In this document: positions 16,113 to 23,931 of the stretch, in pieces | How the letters are laid out: the number at the start of each line of letters is the position of its first letter | How positions within the stretch are numbered: position 1 is the stretch's first letter | From: an uncultured Clostridia bacterium | GTDB taxonomy: Bacteria > Bacillota > Clostridia > Oscillospirales > Ruminococcaceae | Direction: 5' to 3' | Length of the DNA: 33,928 bases | Assembly (NCBI GenBank): GCA_947166275.1 | Contig: CAMVDP010000019.1 | Location: 1 to 33,928 of the forward strand | Notes under the pieces: generated by a model | What the model was told of the DNA's origin: nothing | Seen by the model: only the letters and a program-made list of their open reading frames with translations | Databases searched by the model: none | Program-made: the position numbers and the translations under genes

Positions 16113-16134
16113 AAACGCATTCGCGAAATCGTTT
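16113..16134. promoter_or_regulatory. Candidate operator: 22-base palindrome in the cellobiose phosphorylase leader
   Basis: The sequence has AAACG at one end, CGTTT at the other and TTCGCGAA in the exact centre. Nine of eleven symmetric pairs are complementary. It lies about 12-33 bases downstream of the predicted transcription start, a classic roadblock position for a dimeric repressor. The AAACG/CGTTT arms resemble LacI-family half-sites, but no regulator is encoded nearby. Confidence 0.5.
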
Positions 16135-16188
16135 ACCGGACATGACCGCAAAAAGCGGCTCAACTCACATCAAGGAGGTAAAAGCTCA

Positions 16189-18570
16189 ATGAACTACGGC
16201 TTTTTCGACGAAAAAAACAAGGAATATGTCATCACGCGCCCCGATACTCCCTCGGCATGGGCAAACTATTTAGGCTCTCCCGAGTACGGCGCTATCATTT
16301 CGAATAACGCGGGCGGCTACAGCTTCGTTAAGTCCGGTGCAAACGGACGTATCATCCGCTACCGCTTCAACTCCGTAGCAACAGACCAGCCCGGAAGATA
16401 TATCTATCTTCGTGACGCAGAGACCGGAGATTACTGGTCGGCATCATGGTCACCGGTGTGCAAGCCCCTTGACAGCTATAAGAGCGAGTGCCGCCACGGT
16501 ACAGCTTACACCGTAATAACCTCGGAGTACTCCGGCATAAAGTCCGAGACTCTCTACTACGTTCCGAAGGACGCGACTTACGAAGTATGGCGCGCAAAGC
16601 TCACCAATACAGGCGATAAGCCCCGCAAGCTTGCTGTAACGGGTTACTGCGAATTCGTCAATGACAACAACTATGAGCAGGATCAGGTAAACCTCCAGTA
16701 CACCCTGTTCATCACACACACCTATTTCAAGGGAAAGTATATCCTTCAGAAGCAGAACGAGGTGTTCAGAAACCCCGACAACAACCGCTTTTTAGGTCTT
16801 GCGGGCCAGAAGATCGACAAGTACTGCGGCGACCGCGACAAGTTTGTCGGCAGCTATCACAGCTATGCTAACCCCGTAGGCGCGTCCGCCGATCTCAACA
16901 ACGACCTGAACTTCAACGCAAACTCTTGCGGCGCGCTCCAGTCCGACATCACCCTCGCTCCCGGCGAGACCAAGGAGTTCATCTACCTGCTCGGTCAGAA
17001 GCCCGAGGAAGAGGCAGAGAAGATCATCGCGCGCTATGAAAAGCCCGGCGTGTGCGACGAGGAGCTCGATGTGCTGAAGAAATACTGGCACAGCAAGCTC
17101 GACAACCTCCAGGTGCATACTCCCGATGAGAACTTCAACAACATCGTCAACGTGTGGAACGCTTACAACTGTTTTATCACGTTCACATGGTCGCGTGCGG
17201 CATCCTTCCAGTACTGCGGTCTGCGCAACGGATTCGGCTACCGCGATACCGTACAGGATATCCAGGGCATAATCCACCTCGCGCCCGAAATGGCGAAGAA
17301 GCAGATAGTATTCATGCTTTCTGCACAGGTAACGAACGGAGCAGGTCTGCCGCTTGTTAAGTATACTCACAAGGCAGGTCAGGAGAACACCCCCGACGAC
17401 CCGGATTACGTAAAGGAGACCGGCCACCCGAGCTACCGCGCTGACGATGCGCTCTGGCTGTTCCCGACGGTATACAAGTACATCTCCGAGAGCGGTGACA
17501 GCAAGTTCCTCGATGAAGAGATATTCTACGCAAACAACGGCGAAAAGGGTACTGTATACGACCACCTCAAGAGAGCCATCAAGTTCTCCATGGACAACCT
17601 CGGTGCGCACGGAATGCCCGCGGGTCTGCATGCGGACTGGAACGACTGTCTGCGTCTCGGAAAGCTCGGCGAGTCTACATTCGTGGCTTTCCAGCTCGTA
17701 TACGCTATCAAAATTCTCAAGGGCTACGCAGAGGAAAAGGGCGACACCGAGTACATCAAGTACCTTGATGATATCAACGCAAGGCTTGACAAGATACTTG
17801 CAGCATGCTGGAACGAGGACAGATGGATCCGCGGCTACAAGGAAGACGGCACAGTCATCGGTCAGCGCACCGACCCCGAGGCAAGCATGTGGCTCAACCC
17901 CCAGTCCTGGTCAGTCATCTCCGGCTATGCTTCTCCCGAGCAGGCTGAAAAGGCTATGGACAGCGTGGAGCGTGAGCTCAACACCCCGTACGGCGCAATG
18001 GTAATGTACCCGCCGTATGACCGTCACGGCTTCGACGGCGCGCTCATGCAGTGCTTCAACGCATGCACGAAGGAGAACGCGGGCATCTTCTCGCAGCCGC
18101 AGGGCTGGCTCATTCTCGCGGAGTCCAAGCTCGGACACGGCGACAGAGCTTACAAATACTGGAAGGAAGCTTCCCCTGCCACATACAACGATAAAGCGGA
18201 GCTCCGCGTGCTTGAGCCTTACGTATTCGGCCAGTTTGTCGAGGGTAAGGACAGCCCGTTCGCAGGCCGCGCTCACGTTCATTGGCTCACCGGTACCGCG
18301 TCCACGGTAATGGTAGGTACTACCGAGGGCATACTCGGTCTCAACCCCGAGACCAAGGGACTTGTCATCGACCCGTCCATTCCGTCCGAGTGGAAGGAGT
18401 ACACCATGGATAAGACCTTCCGCGGCAAGAAGCTCCACGTTACGGTCAAGAACCCGAACGGCAGCCAGCACGGTGTGAAGTCCGTGACTGTCAACGGCAC
18501 GAAGATAGACGGAAAGCTCATTGAGGACAAGATACTCAAGGACACGAACGATATTATAATCGAAATGTGA
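16189..18570 (+). CDS. Cellobiose phosphorylase, glycoside hydrolase family 94
   Basis: A 793-residue cytosolic enzyme. The N-terminal half is the GH94 beta-sandwich (MNYGFFDEKNKEYVITRPDT, WANYLGSPEYGAIISNNAGG, ETLYYVPKDA). The (alpha/alpha)6 barrel carries YCGLRNGFGYRDTVQDIQG, the PHKAGQ-like KYTHKAGQENTPDD stretch, and the catalytic block HADWNDCLRLGKLGES with the general acid Asp at 483 (ADWND). It ends with GRAHVHWLTGTASTVM and the IDPSIPSEWK motif. By family it splits cellobiose with phosphate into glucose 1-phosphate and glucose, saving ATP. The length is close to known enzymes (about 800-820). The ATG at 16189 has AAGGAGGT nine bases ahead. The gene is monocistronic with its own promoter and a leader palindrome. 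Confidence 0.95.
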   Translation: MNYGFFDEKNKEYVITRPDTPSAWANYLGSPEYGAIISNNAGGYSFVKSGANGRIIRYRFNSVATDQPGRYIYLRDAETGDYWSASWSPVCKPLDSYKSECRHGTAYTVITSEYSGIKSETLYYVPKDATYEVWRAKLTNTGDKPRKLAVTGYCEFVNDNNYEQDQVNLQYTLFITHTYFKGKYILQKQNEVFRNPDNNRFLGLAGQKIDKYCGDRDKFVGSYHSYANPVGASADLNNDLNFNANSCGALQSDITLAPGETKEFIYLLGQKPEEEAEKIIARYEKPGVCDEELDVLKKYWHSKLDNLQVHTPDENFNNIVNVWNAYNCFITFTWSRAASFQYCGLRNGFGYRDTVQDIQGIIHLAPEMAKKQIVFMLSAQVTNGAGLPLVKYTHKAGQENTPDDPDYVKETGHPSYRADDALWLFPTVYKYISESGDSKFLDEEIFYANNGEKGTVYDHLKRAIKFSMDNLGAHGMPAGLHADWNDCLRLGKLGESTFVAFQLVYAIKILKGYAEEKGDTEYIKYLDDINARLDKILAACWNEDRWIRGYKEDGTVIGQRTDPEASMWLNPQSWSVISGYASPEQAEKAMDSVERELNTPYGAMVMYPPYDRHGFDGALMQCFNACTKENAGIFSQPQGWLILAESKLGHGDRAYKYWKEASPATYNDKAELRVLEPYVFGQFVEGKDSPFAGRAHVHWLTGTASTVMVGTTEGILGLNPETKGLVIDPSIPSEWKEYTMDKTFRGKKLHVTVKNPNGSQHGVKSVTVNGTKIDGKLIEDKILKDTNDIIIEM

Positions 18571-18576
18571 TAATAC

Positions 18577-18609
18577 GGCATTTCCCCCGTTTTTAACGGG
18601 GGAAATGCC
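18577..18609 (+). promoter_or_regulatory. Perfect 15-base-pair hairpin between cellobiose phosphorylase and pgsA, no U-tract
   Basis: GGCATTTCCCCCGTT and AACGGGGGAAATGCC pair completely around a TTT loop. The next bases are AATTGCGGAGA, with no run of T, so it is not a standard terminator on the plus strand. It ends 16 bases before the pgsA start codon. Its right arm contains AAATG, which could instead pair with CATTT at 18621-18625 and enclose the pgsA ribosome binding site. Confidence 0.6.
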
Positions 18610-18625
18610 AATTGCGGAGACATTT

Positions 18626-19204
18626 ATGAATTTAGCTAACAAATTGACGCTGTTCAGGGTGATACTTGTGCCGTTCTTCATTGCGGCGCTTATGATACCG
18701 TACATTCCGTTCGGGTATACCGCGGCGCTGGTAATATTCGCACTGGCGAGCATAACCGATATGCTCGATGGTAAGGTCGCGCGCAAGTACAACATGATAA
18801 CCGACCTCGGCAAGTTCCTCGACCCCCTTGCGGATAAGGTGCTCGTGGCAGCGGCACTGATCTGCTTTGTGGAGCTCGGCTATGCTCCGGCGTGGGCAGT
18901 ATGGCTGATAATGGCGAGGGAGTTCATGGTGTCGGGCGTGCGCCTTGTCGCTGCAGGCAGCAAGCAGAAGCTTGTAATTGCCGCCAACATCTGGGGCAAG
19001 CTCAAGACTGCTTCTACAATGGTAGCGATCTGCATAATACTTATACTGCACATGCTTACACAGGACTTCACTGTCCTCGGCGCCGAATTCCCGACACAGA
19101 TAATAACGGATGTGCTCATGTATATCTGCACATTCCTTACGGTGCTTTCGGGCATAATATACCTTTATGACTACAGAGCGGTATTCAAGGAGAGCGAGCT
19201 TTGA
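18626..19204 (+). CDS. pgsA: CDP-diacylglycerol--glycerol-3-phosphate 3-phosphatidyltransferase
   Basis: A 192-residue membrane enzyme with about five hydrophobic helices. The CDP-alcohol phosphotransferase signature is complete: D45-x2-D48-G-x2-A-R53-x8-G-x3-D66-x3-D70, within the segment starting DMLDGKVARKYN. It makes phosphatidylglycerol phosphate, the first step to phosphatidylglycerol and cardiolipin. The N-terminus NLANKLTLFRVILVPFF is typical of PgsA. The ATG at 18626 has GCGGAGA ahead. The frame is open to 18605, but that would start inside the upstream hairpin. The stop overlaps the TTG start of the ANTAR regulator gene by four bases. No separate promoter was found, so it may depend on read-through past the hairpin. 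Confidence 0.92.
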   Translation: MNLANKLTLFRVILVPFFIAALMIPYIPFGYTAALVIFALASITDMLDGKVARKYNMITDLGKFLDPLADKVLVAAALICFVELGYAPAWAVWLIMAREFMVSGVRLVAAGSKQKLVIAANIWGKLKTASTMVAICIILILHMLTQDFTVLGAEFPTQIITDVLMYICTFLTVLSGIIYLYDYRAVFKESEL

Positions 19205-19764
19205 AAAACGTGCTTATAGCAGCAAAAACAGCCGAAGCCTGCAAAACACTCGCAGCGCTTATTGACAGCGGCGAATACGATGTCACGACCGCAACGGACG
19301 GCATGACTGTGCGAAGCATAGATACAACACGCTTCGACTATATTTTCGTGTCGTTCCCGCTCGAAAATGAGACCGGGTTCACCCTGTTGTCCGAGCTCCA
19401 TAAGATCACCCAGGCACACCTGTTCGCAATAGTGCGTGAGGATGCCGCGGACGATGTGCTCAAAAAGCTCTCGCCTATCGGCACCTATATCATAACCAAG
19501 CCGGTTTTCAAAGGTGCTCTGATGCAGGCGATCCGCTTCTGCGAAACCAACGCCGGCAGCGAGGTGGTCTTCCGCAGAAAGATCGCCGAGCTCGAAAAAA
19601 AGAACGAGCAGGATAAGACCCTCACCCGTGCCAAGCTTATCGTCATGTCCAAGGAACAGCTCTCCGAGGCTGAAGCCCACCGCCGCATCCAGAAGCTTGC
19701 CATGGATCTCCGCGTCACACAGTATGAGGTCGCCGAGGACATCATAAACGGACTGCTTATATGA
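19201..19764 (+). CDS. ANTAR-domain RNA-binding regulator with degenerate receiver domain
   Basis: A 187-residue protein of the AmiR/NasT type. Residues 1-118 have the receiver fold (MKNVLIAAKTAEA, TTRFDYIFVSFPL, YIITKPVFKGAL). The phosphoacceptor Asp is replaced by Ser51, and the acidic pair at the end of strand 1 is missing, while the Lys-Pro (100-101) is kept. A coiled coil lies at about 120-140. The ANTAR three-helix domain occupies 140-187 (AKLIVMSKEQLSEAEAHRRI, QKLAMDLRVTQYEVAEDI). ANTAR domains bind paired RNA hairpins and prevent transcription termination. The start is TTG at 19201, overlapping the pgsA stop (TTGA), with AAGGAGAG ahead. No histidine kinase is nearby. Control by something other than phosphorylation is likely. 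Confidence 0.85.
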   Translation: MKNVLIAAKTAEACKTLAALIDSGEYDVTTATDGMTVRSIDTTRFDYIFVSFPLENETGFTLLSELHKITQAHLFAIVREDAADDVLKKLSPIGTYIITKPVFKGALMQAIRFCETNAGSEVVFRRKIAELEKKNEQDKTLTRAKLIVMSKEQLSEAEAHRRIQKLAMDLRVTQYEVAEDIINGLLI

Positions 19765-19774
19765 ATGGATCACG

Positions 19775-19885
19775 AAAAAACCGAGCCCCCGCTTACTACA
19801 GGACGTAGTAAAGAAGGTTTCCAAAACGCCGCACGACGCGGCGATAAAAGAAACCTTCCATATGGCGGGAAAGGCTCGGTTTTTT
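19775..19885. terminator. Branched bidirectional terminator-like hairpin between ANTAR gene and ABC exporter
   Basis: The outer stem AAAAAACCGAGCC pairs with GGCTCGGTTTTTT and continues as CCCGC with GCGGG across a 3-base bulge. Inside are two arms. The first is TTACTAC with GTAGTAA around loop AGGAC. The second is GAAGGTTTC with GAAACCTTC, enclosing CGCCGC with GCGGCG around loop ACGAC. The outer arms end in T-runs on both strands, so it can terminate both convergent transcripts. It is far more complex than a plain terminator. Confidence 0.75.
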
Positions 19886-19901
19886 ATTTGTTCCGTTGTT
19901 T

Positions 19902-21863
19902 TCAGCTTTGCTCGAACGAGCCGGTATAGAGGCGGTAATATCTGCCTTTTTCGGCGATAAGCTTTTCATGTGTACCGCGCTCGATGATACGTCCCTGCTC
20001 AAGCACCATGATAACGTCGGCGTTACGTATCGTCGAGAGCCTGTGGGCTATGACGAAGACTGTCCTGCCGTTCATGAGGCTGTCCATACCCCTCGAGACT
20101 ATCTCCTCGGTACGGGTATCTATGCTTGACGTAGCCTCGTCAAGGATCATGACGGGCGGGTCGGCGATAGCGGCACGGGCGATAGCGATGAGCTGGCGCT
20201 GACCCTGTGAGAGCTGGGCGCCGTTTTCGGTGAGCATGGTATCGTAACCCTGCGGGAGTCTTCTGATGAAGTCGTCGGCGTTAGCGAGTTTAGCCGCCGC
20301 GATGATCTCGTCATCAGTTGCATCGAGCTTGCCGAAGCGGATATTCTCCTTGACGGTACCGGTGAACAGGTTGGTGGTCTGGAGCACCATACCCAGAGAG
20401 CGGCGCAGGTCTGCTTTCTTTATCTTGTTGATATTTATGCCGTCGTAGCGGATCTTACCGTCGGCTATGTCATAGAAGCGGTTTATCAGATTTGTGATAG
20501 TGGTCTTACCTGCGCCGGTGGAGCCTACGAATGCTATCTTCTGACCGGGCTCGGCAAAGAGCGTAACATCATGGAGCACTATCTTATCCTCGACGTAGCC
20601 GAAATCCACCTCTGTCATGCGTACATCGCCCTTGAGCGGGGTATAGGTGACATCGCCGGTGCCGTGGGGGTGTTTCCACGCCCACAAGCCGGTATGCTCG
20701 GTGGTCTCTTCTATTTCGCCGTTAGCGCCGAGCTTTGCGTTGACGAGGGTAACGTAGCCATCGTCGGTCTCGGGCTTTTCATCTATGAGCGCGAAGATAC
20801 GCTTTGCGCCCGCGAGTGCCATGATGATGAAGTTGAACTGCTGGACTATCTGATTTATGGGCATCATGAAGCTGCGGGAAAGCTGGAGGAACGCGGCGAT
20901 ATCACCGAGCCGCAGACCGCCCACACCGAATATCGCGAGCACGCCGCCAAGCACGGCGATAAGCGCGTACTGTAGATGTCCGAGGTTGTTATTGATAGGA
21001 CCGAGTATATTGGCGAAGGCATTGGCTTCGCGGGCGTTGTTGTAAAGCTCGTCATTGAGCTCGTCGAAAGCCTCTTCAGCGGGCTTTTCGTGGTTGAACA
21101 CCTTAACGACCTTCTGGCCGTTTATCATTTCCTCGATGTAGCCGTTGACTTCGGCTATCGAGTTCTGCTGTGCCATGAAGAACTTACCGCTCTTGCCGGC
21201 TATTTTGCCTGTTATCATCATCATCACGACGAGAGATACGACAACGAATCCCGTGAGCGGAAGGCTCACAATGCACATGGACACAAACACCGCCACTATG
21301 GTTATCAGTGACGAAAACGCCTGTGGTACGCTCTGGGAGAGCATCTGGCGCAGAGTGTCGATATCGTTGGTATATCGGCTCATTATGTCGCCGTGTGTAT
21401 TACGGTCGAAGTAGCTTATTGGAAGCCGCTGCATTTTCTCGAACATCTCGTCGCGTATGGACTTCTGGATACCCTGCGATATCGTGACCATGATACGGTT
21501 CTGCAGGAACGCGCAGATTATACCTACGAGGTAGATGCACGCCATACGTATCAGTGCGAACAGCAGCGGAGTGAAATCGGGAGTGCCGCCCGCCTGCCGC
21601 AGCTCGACCATCGGCGTGATATGGACGTTTATGAGCTCCTGCAGGAACAGTGAGCCTGCCACACCCGCGAGGGCGTTTATTATGATGCAGATGAACACGA
21701 GGAAAAAGCGCAGCTTATACCCCTTGAAGATGTACCCCACGAGGCGCTTCATGGCAGCCTTGTCGGGTTTCATGCCAGTGCCGACGGCTCTTGGGCCGCC
21801 CGGACCGCCGCGTTTGATCATCATTGTCTGACCGCCTTCGGTCTTGCGTCTTCTTGCCGGCAT
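19902..21863 (-). CDS. ABC exporter, permease-ATPase fusion (canonical half of a heterodimer)
   Basis: A 653-residue type IV ABC exporter half. A basic Gly-rich N-terminus (residues 1-40) precedes six membrane helices (about 50-350). A linker insert of about 45 residues containing LWAWKHPHGTGD lies before the ATPase domain. Walker A is GSTGAGKTT (447-455), the signature is LSQGQ (551-555, not LSGGQ), Walker B is VMILDE with catalytic Glu576, and the switch His is His607. Together with the upstream partner this is the arrangement of heterodimeric multidrug exporters such as TM287/288: this chain brings the working Glu and His but a degenerate signature. Its start overlaps the partner's stop by one base (TAATG). 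Confidence 0.93.
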   Translation of the reverse strand: MPARRRKTEGGQTMMIKRGGPGGPRAVGTGMKPDKAAMKRLVGYIFKGYKLRFFLVFICIIINALAGVAGSLFLQELINVHITPMVELRQAGGTPDFTPLLFALIRMACIYLVGIICAFLQNRIMVTISQGIQKSIRDEMFEKMQRLPISYFDRNTHGDIMSRYTNDIDTLRQMLSQSVPQAFSSLITIVAVFVSMCIVSLPLTGFVVVSLVVMMMITGKIAGKSGKFFMAQQNSIAEVNGYIEEMINGQKVVKVFNHEKPAEEAFDELNDELYNNAREANAFANILGPINNNLGHLQYALIAVLGGVLAIFGVGGLRLGDIAAFLQLSRSFMMPINQIVQQFNFIIMALAGAKRIFALIDEKPETDDGYVTLVNAKLGANGEIEETTEHTGLWAWKHPHGTGDVTYTPLKGDVRMTEVDFGYVEDKIVLHDVTLFAEPGQKIAFVGSTGAGKTTITNLINRFYDIADGKIRYDGININKIKKADLRRSLGMVLQTTNLFTGTVKENIRFGKLDATDDEIIAAAKLANADDFIRRLPQGYDTMLTENGAQLSQGQRQLIAIARAAIADPPVMILDEATSSIDTRTEEIVSRGMDSLMNGRTVFVIAHRLSTIRNADVIMVLEQGRIIERGTHEKLIAEKGRYYRLYTGSFEQS

Positions 21864-23647
21864 TATTGCTCGCCCCCTTTCCCTATGGCGGCGGACATCT
21901 CGTCCACGCTTTCGCTGCCGCGCTGCTGGGACTCGTATACCTCGCGGTATATCGGGCTGGACTGTATGAGCTCGTCATGCGTACCGACATTGACTATCCT
22001 GCCGCCGTCGAGGACGATTATCTTGTCTGCGTCCATTACCGAGGATATACGCTGTGCGATGATGAGCTTGGTGGTATCGGGTATCTCCTCGCGGAAGGCT
22101 TTGCGTATTTTAGAGTCGGTAGCGGTATCGACCGCGCTGGTGGAGTCATCGAGGATAAGTATCTTCGGCTTTTTCACCAGTGCGCGGGCGATACAGAGTC
22201 TCTGCTTCTGACCGCCGGAGACGTTATTGCCGTCCTGCTCTATGTAGGTATCGTACTTTTCGGGGAAGTTGTTTATGAATTCGTCTGCCTGCGCGAGCCT
22301 GCACGCGGCGACCATTTCATCGTCCGTCGCGTCGAGCTTGCCCCACTTAAGGTTATCCTTTATGGTGCCGGAGAACAGCGTGTTCTTCTGGAGCACCATT
22401 GCCACAGCGTCACGAAGAGTCTCGATGTCGTACTCGCGGACATCCTTGCCGCCGACGATGACGCTGCCCTCGCTGACATCGTACAGACGCGGTATCAGCT
22501 GAACGAGCGTGGACTTCGATGAGCCTGTGCCGCCTATGATGCCCACGGTCTCGCCGGAGCGTATTTTCACATTGATATCGGACAGTGCGTACTTGCCGCT
22601 TCCCTTCTTGTACTCGAATCTCACGTTCCTGAACTCTATCGAGCCGTCTGCGACTTCGGACGCTGCATTGTCGGGAGAGGTGATATTGCTCTCTTCATTC
22701 AGCACCTCGCAGATACGTTCCGCGGAGGCGCGGGACATTGTGACCATGACGAATATCATGGAGAGCATCATAAGGTTCATGAGTATCTGCATCGCGTACT
22801 GGAGCATAGCCATGAGTCCGCCGGTAGTGAGTCCGTTGTCAGCGACTATCAGGTTCGCGCCTATCCAAGAGACGGCTATCATGCCGCCGTAAGCGCAGAA
22901 CTGCATGAGCGGCGCGTTGAACGCGAGCATTTTCTCCGCGAAGGAGAAGTCGTTGTAGATATCTCCGGAGATACCATGGAACTTTTCGATCTCGTAGTCC
23001 TCGCGCACGAAAGCCTTGACCACGCGCATACCGCTCACATTCTCCTGCACGGCGTTGTTCAGTACGTCATAGCGCTTGAACACACGCTCGAACACCGGGT
23101 GTACGGTGCGCATGATGAGGAAGATGCCAAGCGCGAGTATCGGGATTATAGCCACGAACACGAGCGCGAGCTGTGCATTGACCACGAACGCCATGATAAG
23201 CGAGAATATCAGCATTATCGGCGCTCTCACCGCGATGCGCAGTATCATCTGATACGCGTCCTGTACGCGGGTAACGTCGGTGGTGAGACGGGTAACGAGG
23301 CTCGCTGTGGAGAACTTGTCTATGTTTGAGAATGAGAAGTTCTGTATGCGATAATACATATCCTTTCGCAGGTTGCGCGCAAAGCCCATGGCGGCTTTAG
23401 CGCCGGTTCGCGCGCCGCCGAATCCGAAAGCGAGCGAGATAAGGCAGCATACCGCCAGAGCTCCGCCCATAAGCAATATCACGCTGAGGTTTCCTTCGCC
23501 GGAGCTGCCGTTGATGCCGTCGTCCACGAGGCTTTTCATGAGAATCGGGATAATGACCTCCATGACGACCTCGCCGATCATGAGAAGCGGTGTCAGTATC
23601 GAGACGGATCTGAACTCACGGATGCTTCCCATTAGTTTTTTTATCAT
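21863..23647 (-). CDS. ABC exporter, permease-ATPase fusion (degenerate-site half of a heterodimer)
   Basis: A 594-residue ABC exporter half: six membrane helices (about 15-300) followed by the ATPase domain. Walker A is GGTGSSKST (372-380) and the signature is a perfect VSGGQ (476-480). Walker B ends ILILDD with Asp501 where Glu is usual, and the switch His is replaced by Gln532 (IIAQRIS). These two substitutions mark the degenerate site of heterodimeric exporters, complementing the LSQGQ chain encoded next. Such pumps export drugs, lipids or peptides; the substrate is unknown. The start at 23645-23647 has AAAGGAAT about 11 bases upstream. It is the first gene of a two-gene operon with a promoter at 23697-23725. 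Confidence 0.93.
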   Translation of the reverse strand: MIKKLMGSIREFRSVSILTPLLMIGEVVMEVIIPILMKSLVDDGINGSSGEGNLSVILLMGGALAVCCLISLAFGFGGARTGAKAAMGFARNLRKDMYYRIQNFSFSNIDKFSTASLVTRLTTDVTRVQDAYQMILRIAVRAPIMLIFSLIMAFVVNAQLALVFVAIIPILALGIFLIMRTVHPVFERVFKRYDVLNNAVQENVSGMRVVKAFVREDYEIEKFHGISGDIYNDFSFAEKMLAFNAPLMQFCAYGGMIAVSWIGANLIVADNGLTTGGLMAMLQYAMQILMNLMMLSMIFVMVTMSRASAERICEVLNEESNITSPDNAASEVADGSIEFRNVRFEYKKGSGKYALSDINVKIRSGETVGIIGGTGSSKSTLVQLIPRLYDVSEGSVIVGGKDVREYDIETLRDAVAMVLQKNTLFSGTIKDNLKWGKLDATDDEMVAACRLAQADEFINNFPEKYDTYIEQDGNNVSGGQKQRLCIARALVKKPKILILDDSTSAVDTATDSKIRKAFREEIPDTTKLIIAQRISSVMDADKIIVLDGGRIVNVGTHDELIQSSPIYREVYESQQRGSESVDEMSAAIGKGGEQ

Positions 23648-23696
23648 ATATCGGCTTCATTCCTTTCTGTATACCATTACTATAAGAACAACTTAC

Positions 23697-23725
23697 AGTG
23701 TACCAAATTTTACACCGATTGTCAA
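23697..23725 (-). promoter_or_regulatory. Sigma-A promoter for the ABC exporter operon
   Basis: On the minus strand: perfect TTGACA, 17 bases, TACACT (four of six -10 consensus bases). It lies about 50 bases before the first exporter gene. Confidence 0.65.
23698..23715. promoter_or_regulatory. Inverted repeat overlapping the exporter promoter -10
   Basis: GTGTA, 8 bases, TACAC forms an 18-base inverted repeat covering most of the -10 and part of the spacer of the exporter promoter. MarR- and TetR-type repressors of drug pumps often bind such sites, but no regulator gene is adjacent. The arms are short, so chance is possible. Confidence 0.3.
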
Positions 23726-23869
23726 GGAGTTTCACAGTATATTCAGCCAACTGTCATTTGCTTTTGCGCCTGTTACAGCGCTGTGCGGCAAATTGAAACA
23801 AGCTTGCTGTCGAATTGCACAAAAATCTGTGCTGTTTTGCAGTATAATAATGAAAATCATAGAAAATGC

Positions 23870-23898
23870 TTGAAATCTCGTTACAGCTGAGGTATAAT
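23870..23898 (+). promoter_or_regulatory. Sigma-A promoter for the DUF5662 gene
   Basis: TTGAAA, 17 bases, perfect TATAAT. Transcription would start near 23905, about 27 bases before the start codon. It probably drives DUF5662, the small membrane protein and yifB. Confidence 0.82.
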
Positions 23899-23931
23899 AG
23901 AGATGATACATTCCGGGCAGGAGGCGGGTTT

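Noticed and set aside
16792-17631. A 279-residue open frame on the minus strand
   Set aside because: It is antisense to the catalytic region of cellobiose phosphorylase and has no motif of its own.
19793-19843. The two inner hairpins as a classic ANTAR target (paired hexaloop hairpins with A1 and G4)
   Set aside because: The loops are five bases long (AGGAC and ACGAC) and lack the G at position 4, so they do not fit the known ANTAR pattern.
23815-23848. A second promoter TTGCAC to TATAAT upstream of the DUF5662 gene
   Set aside because: The spacer is 22 bases, too long for sigma-A. The TTGAAA-N17-TATAAT at 23870-23898 is much better.
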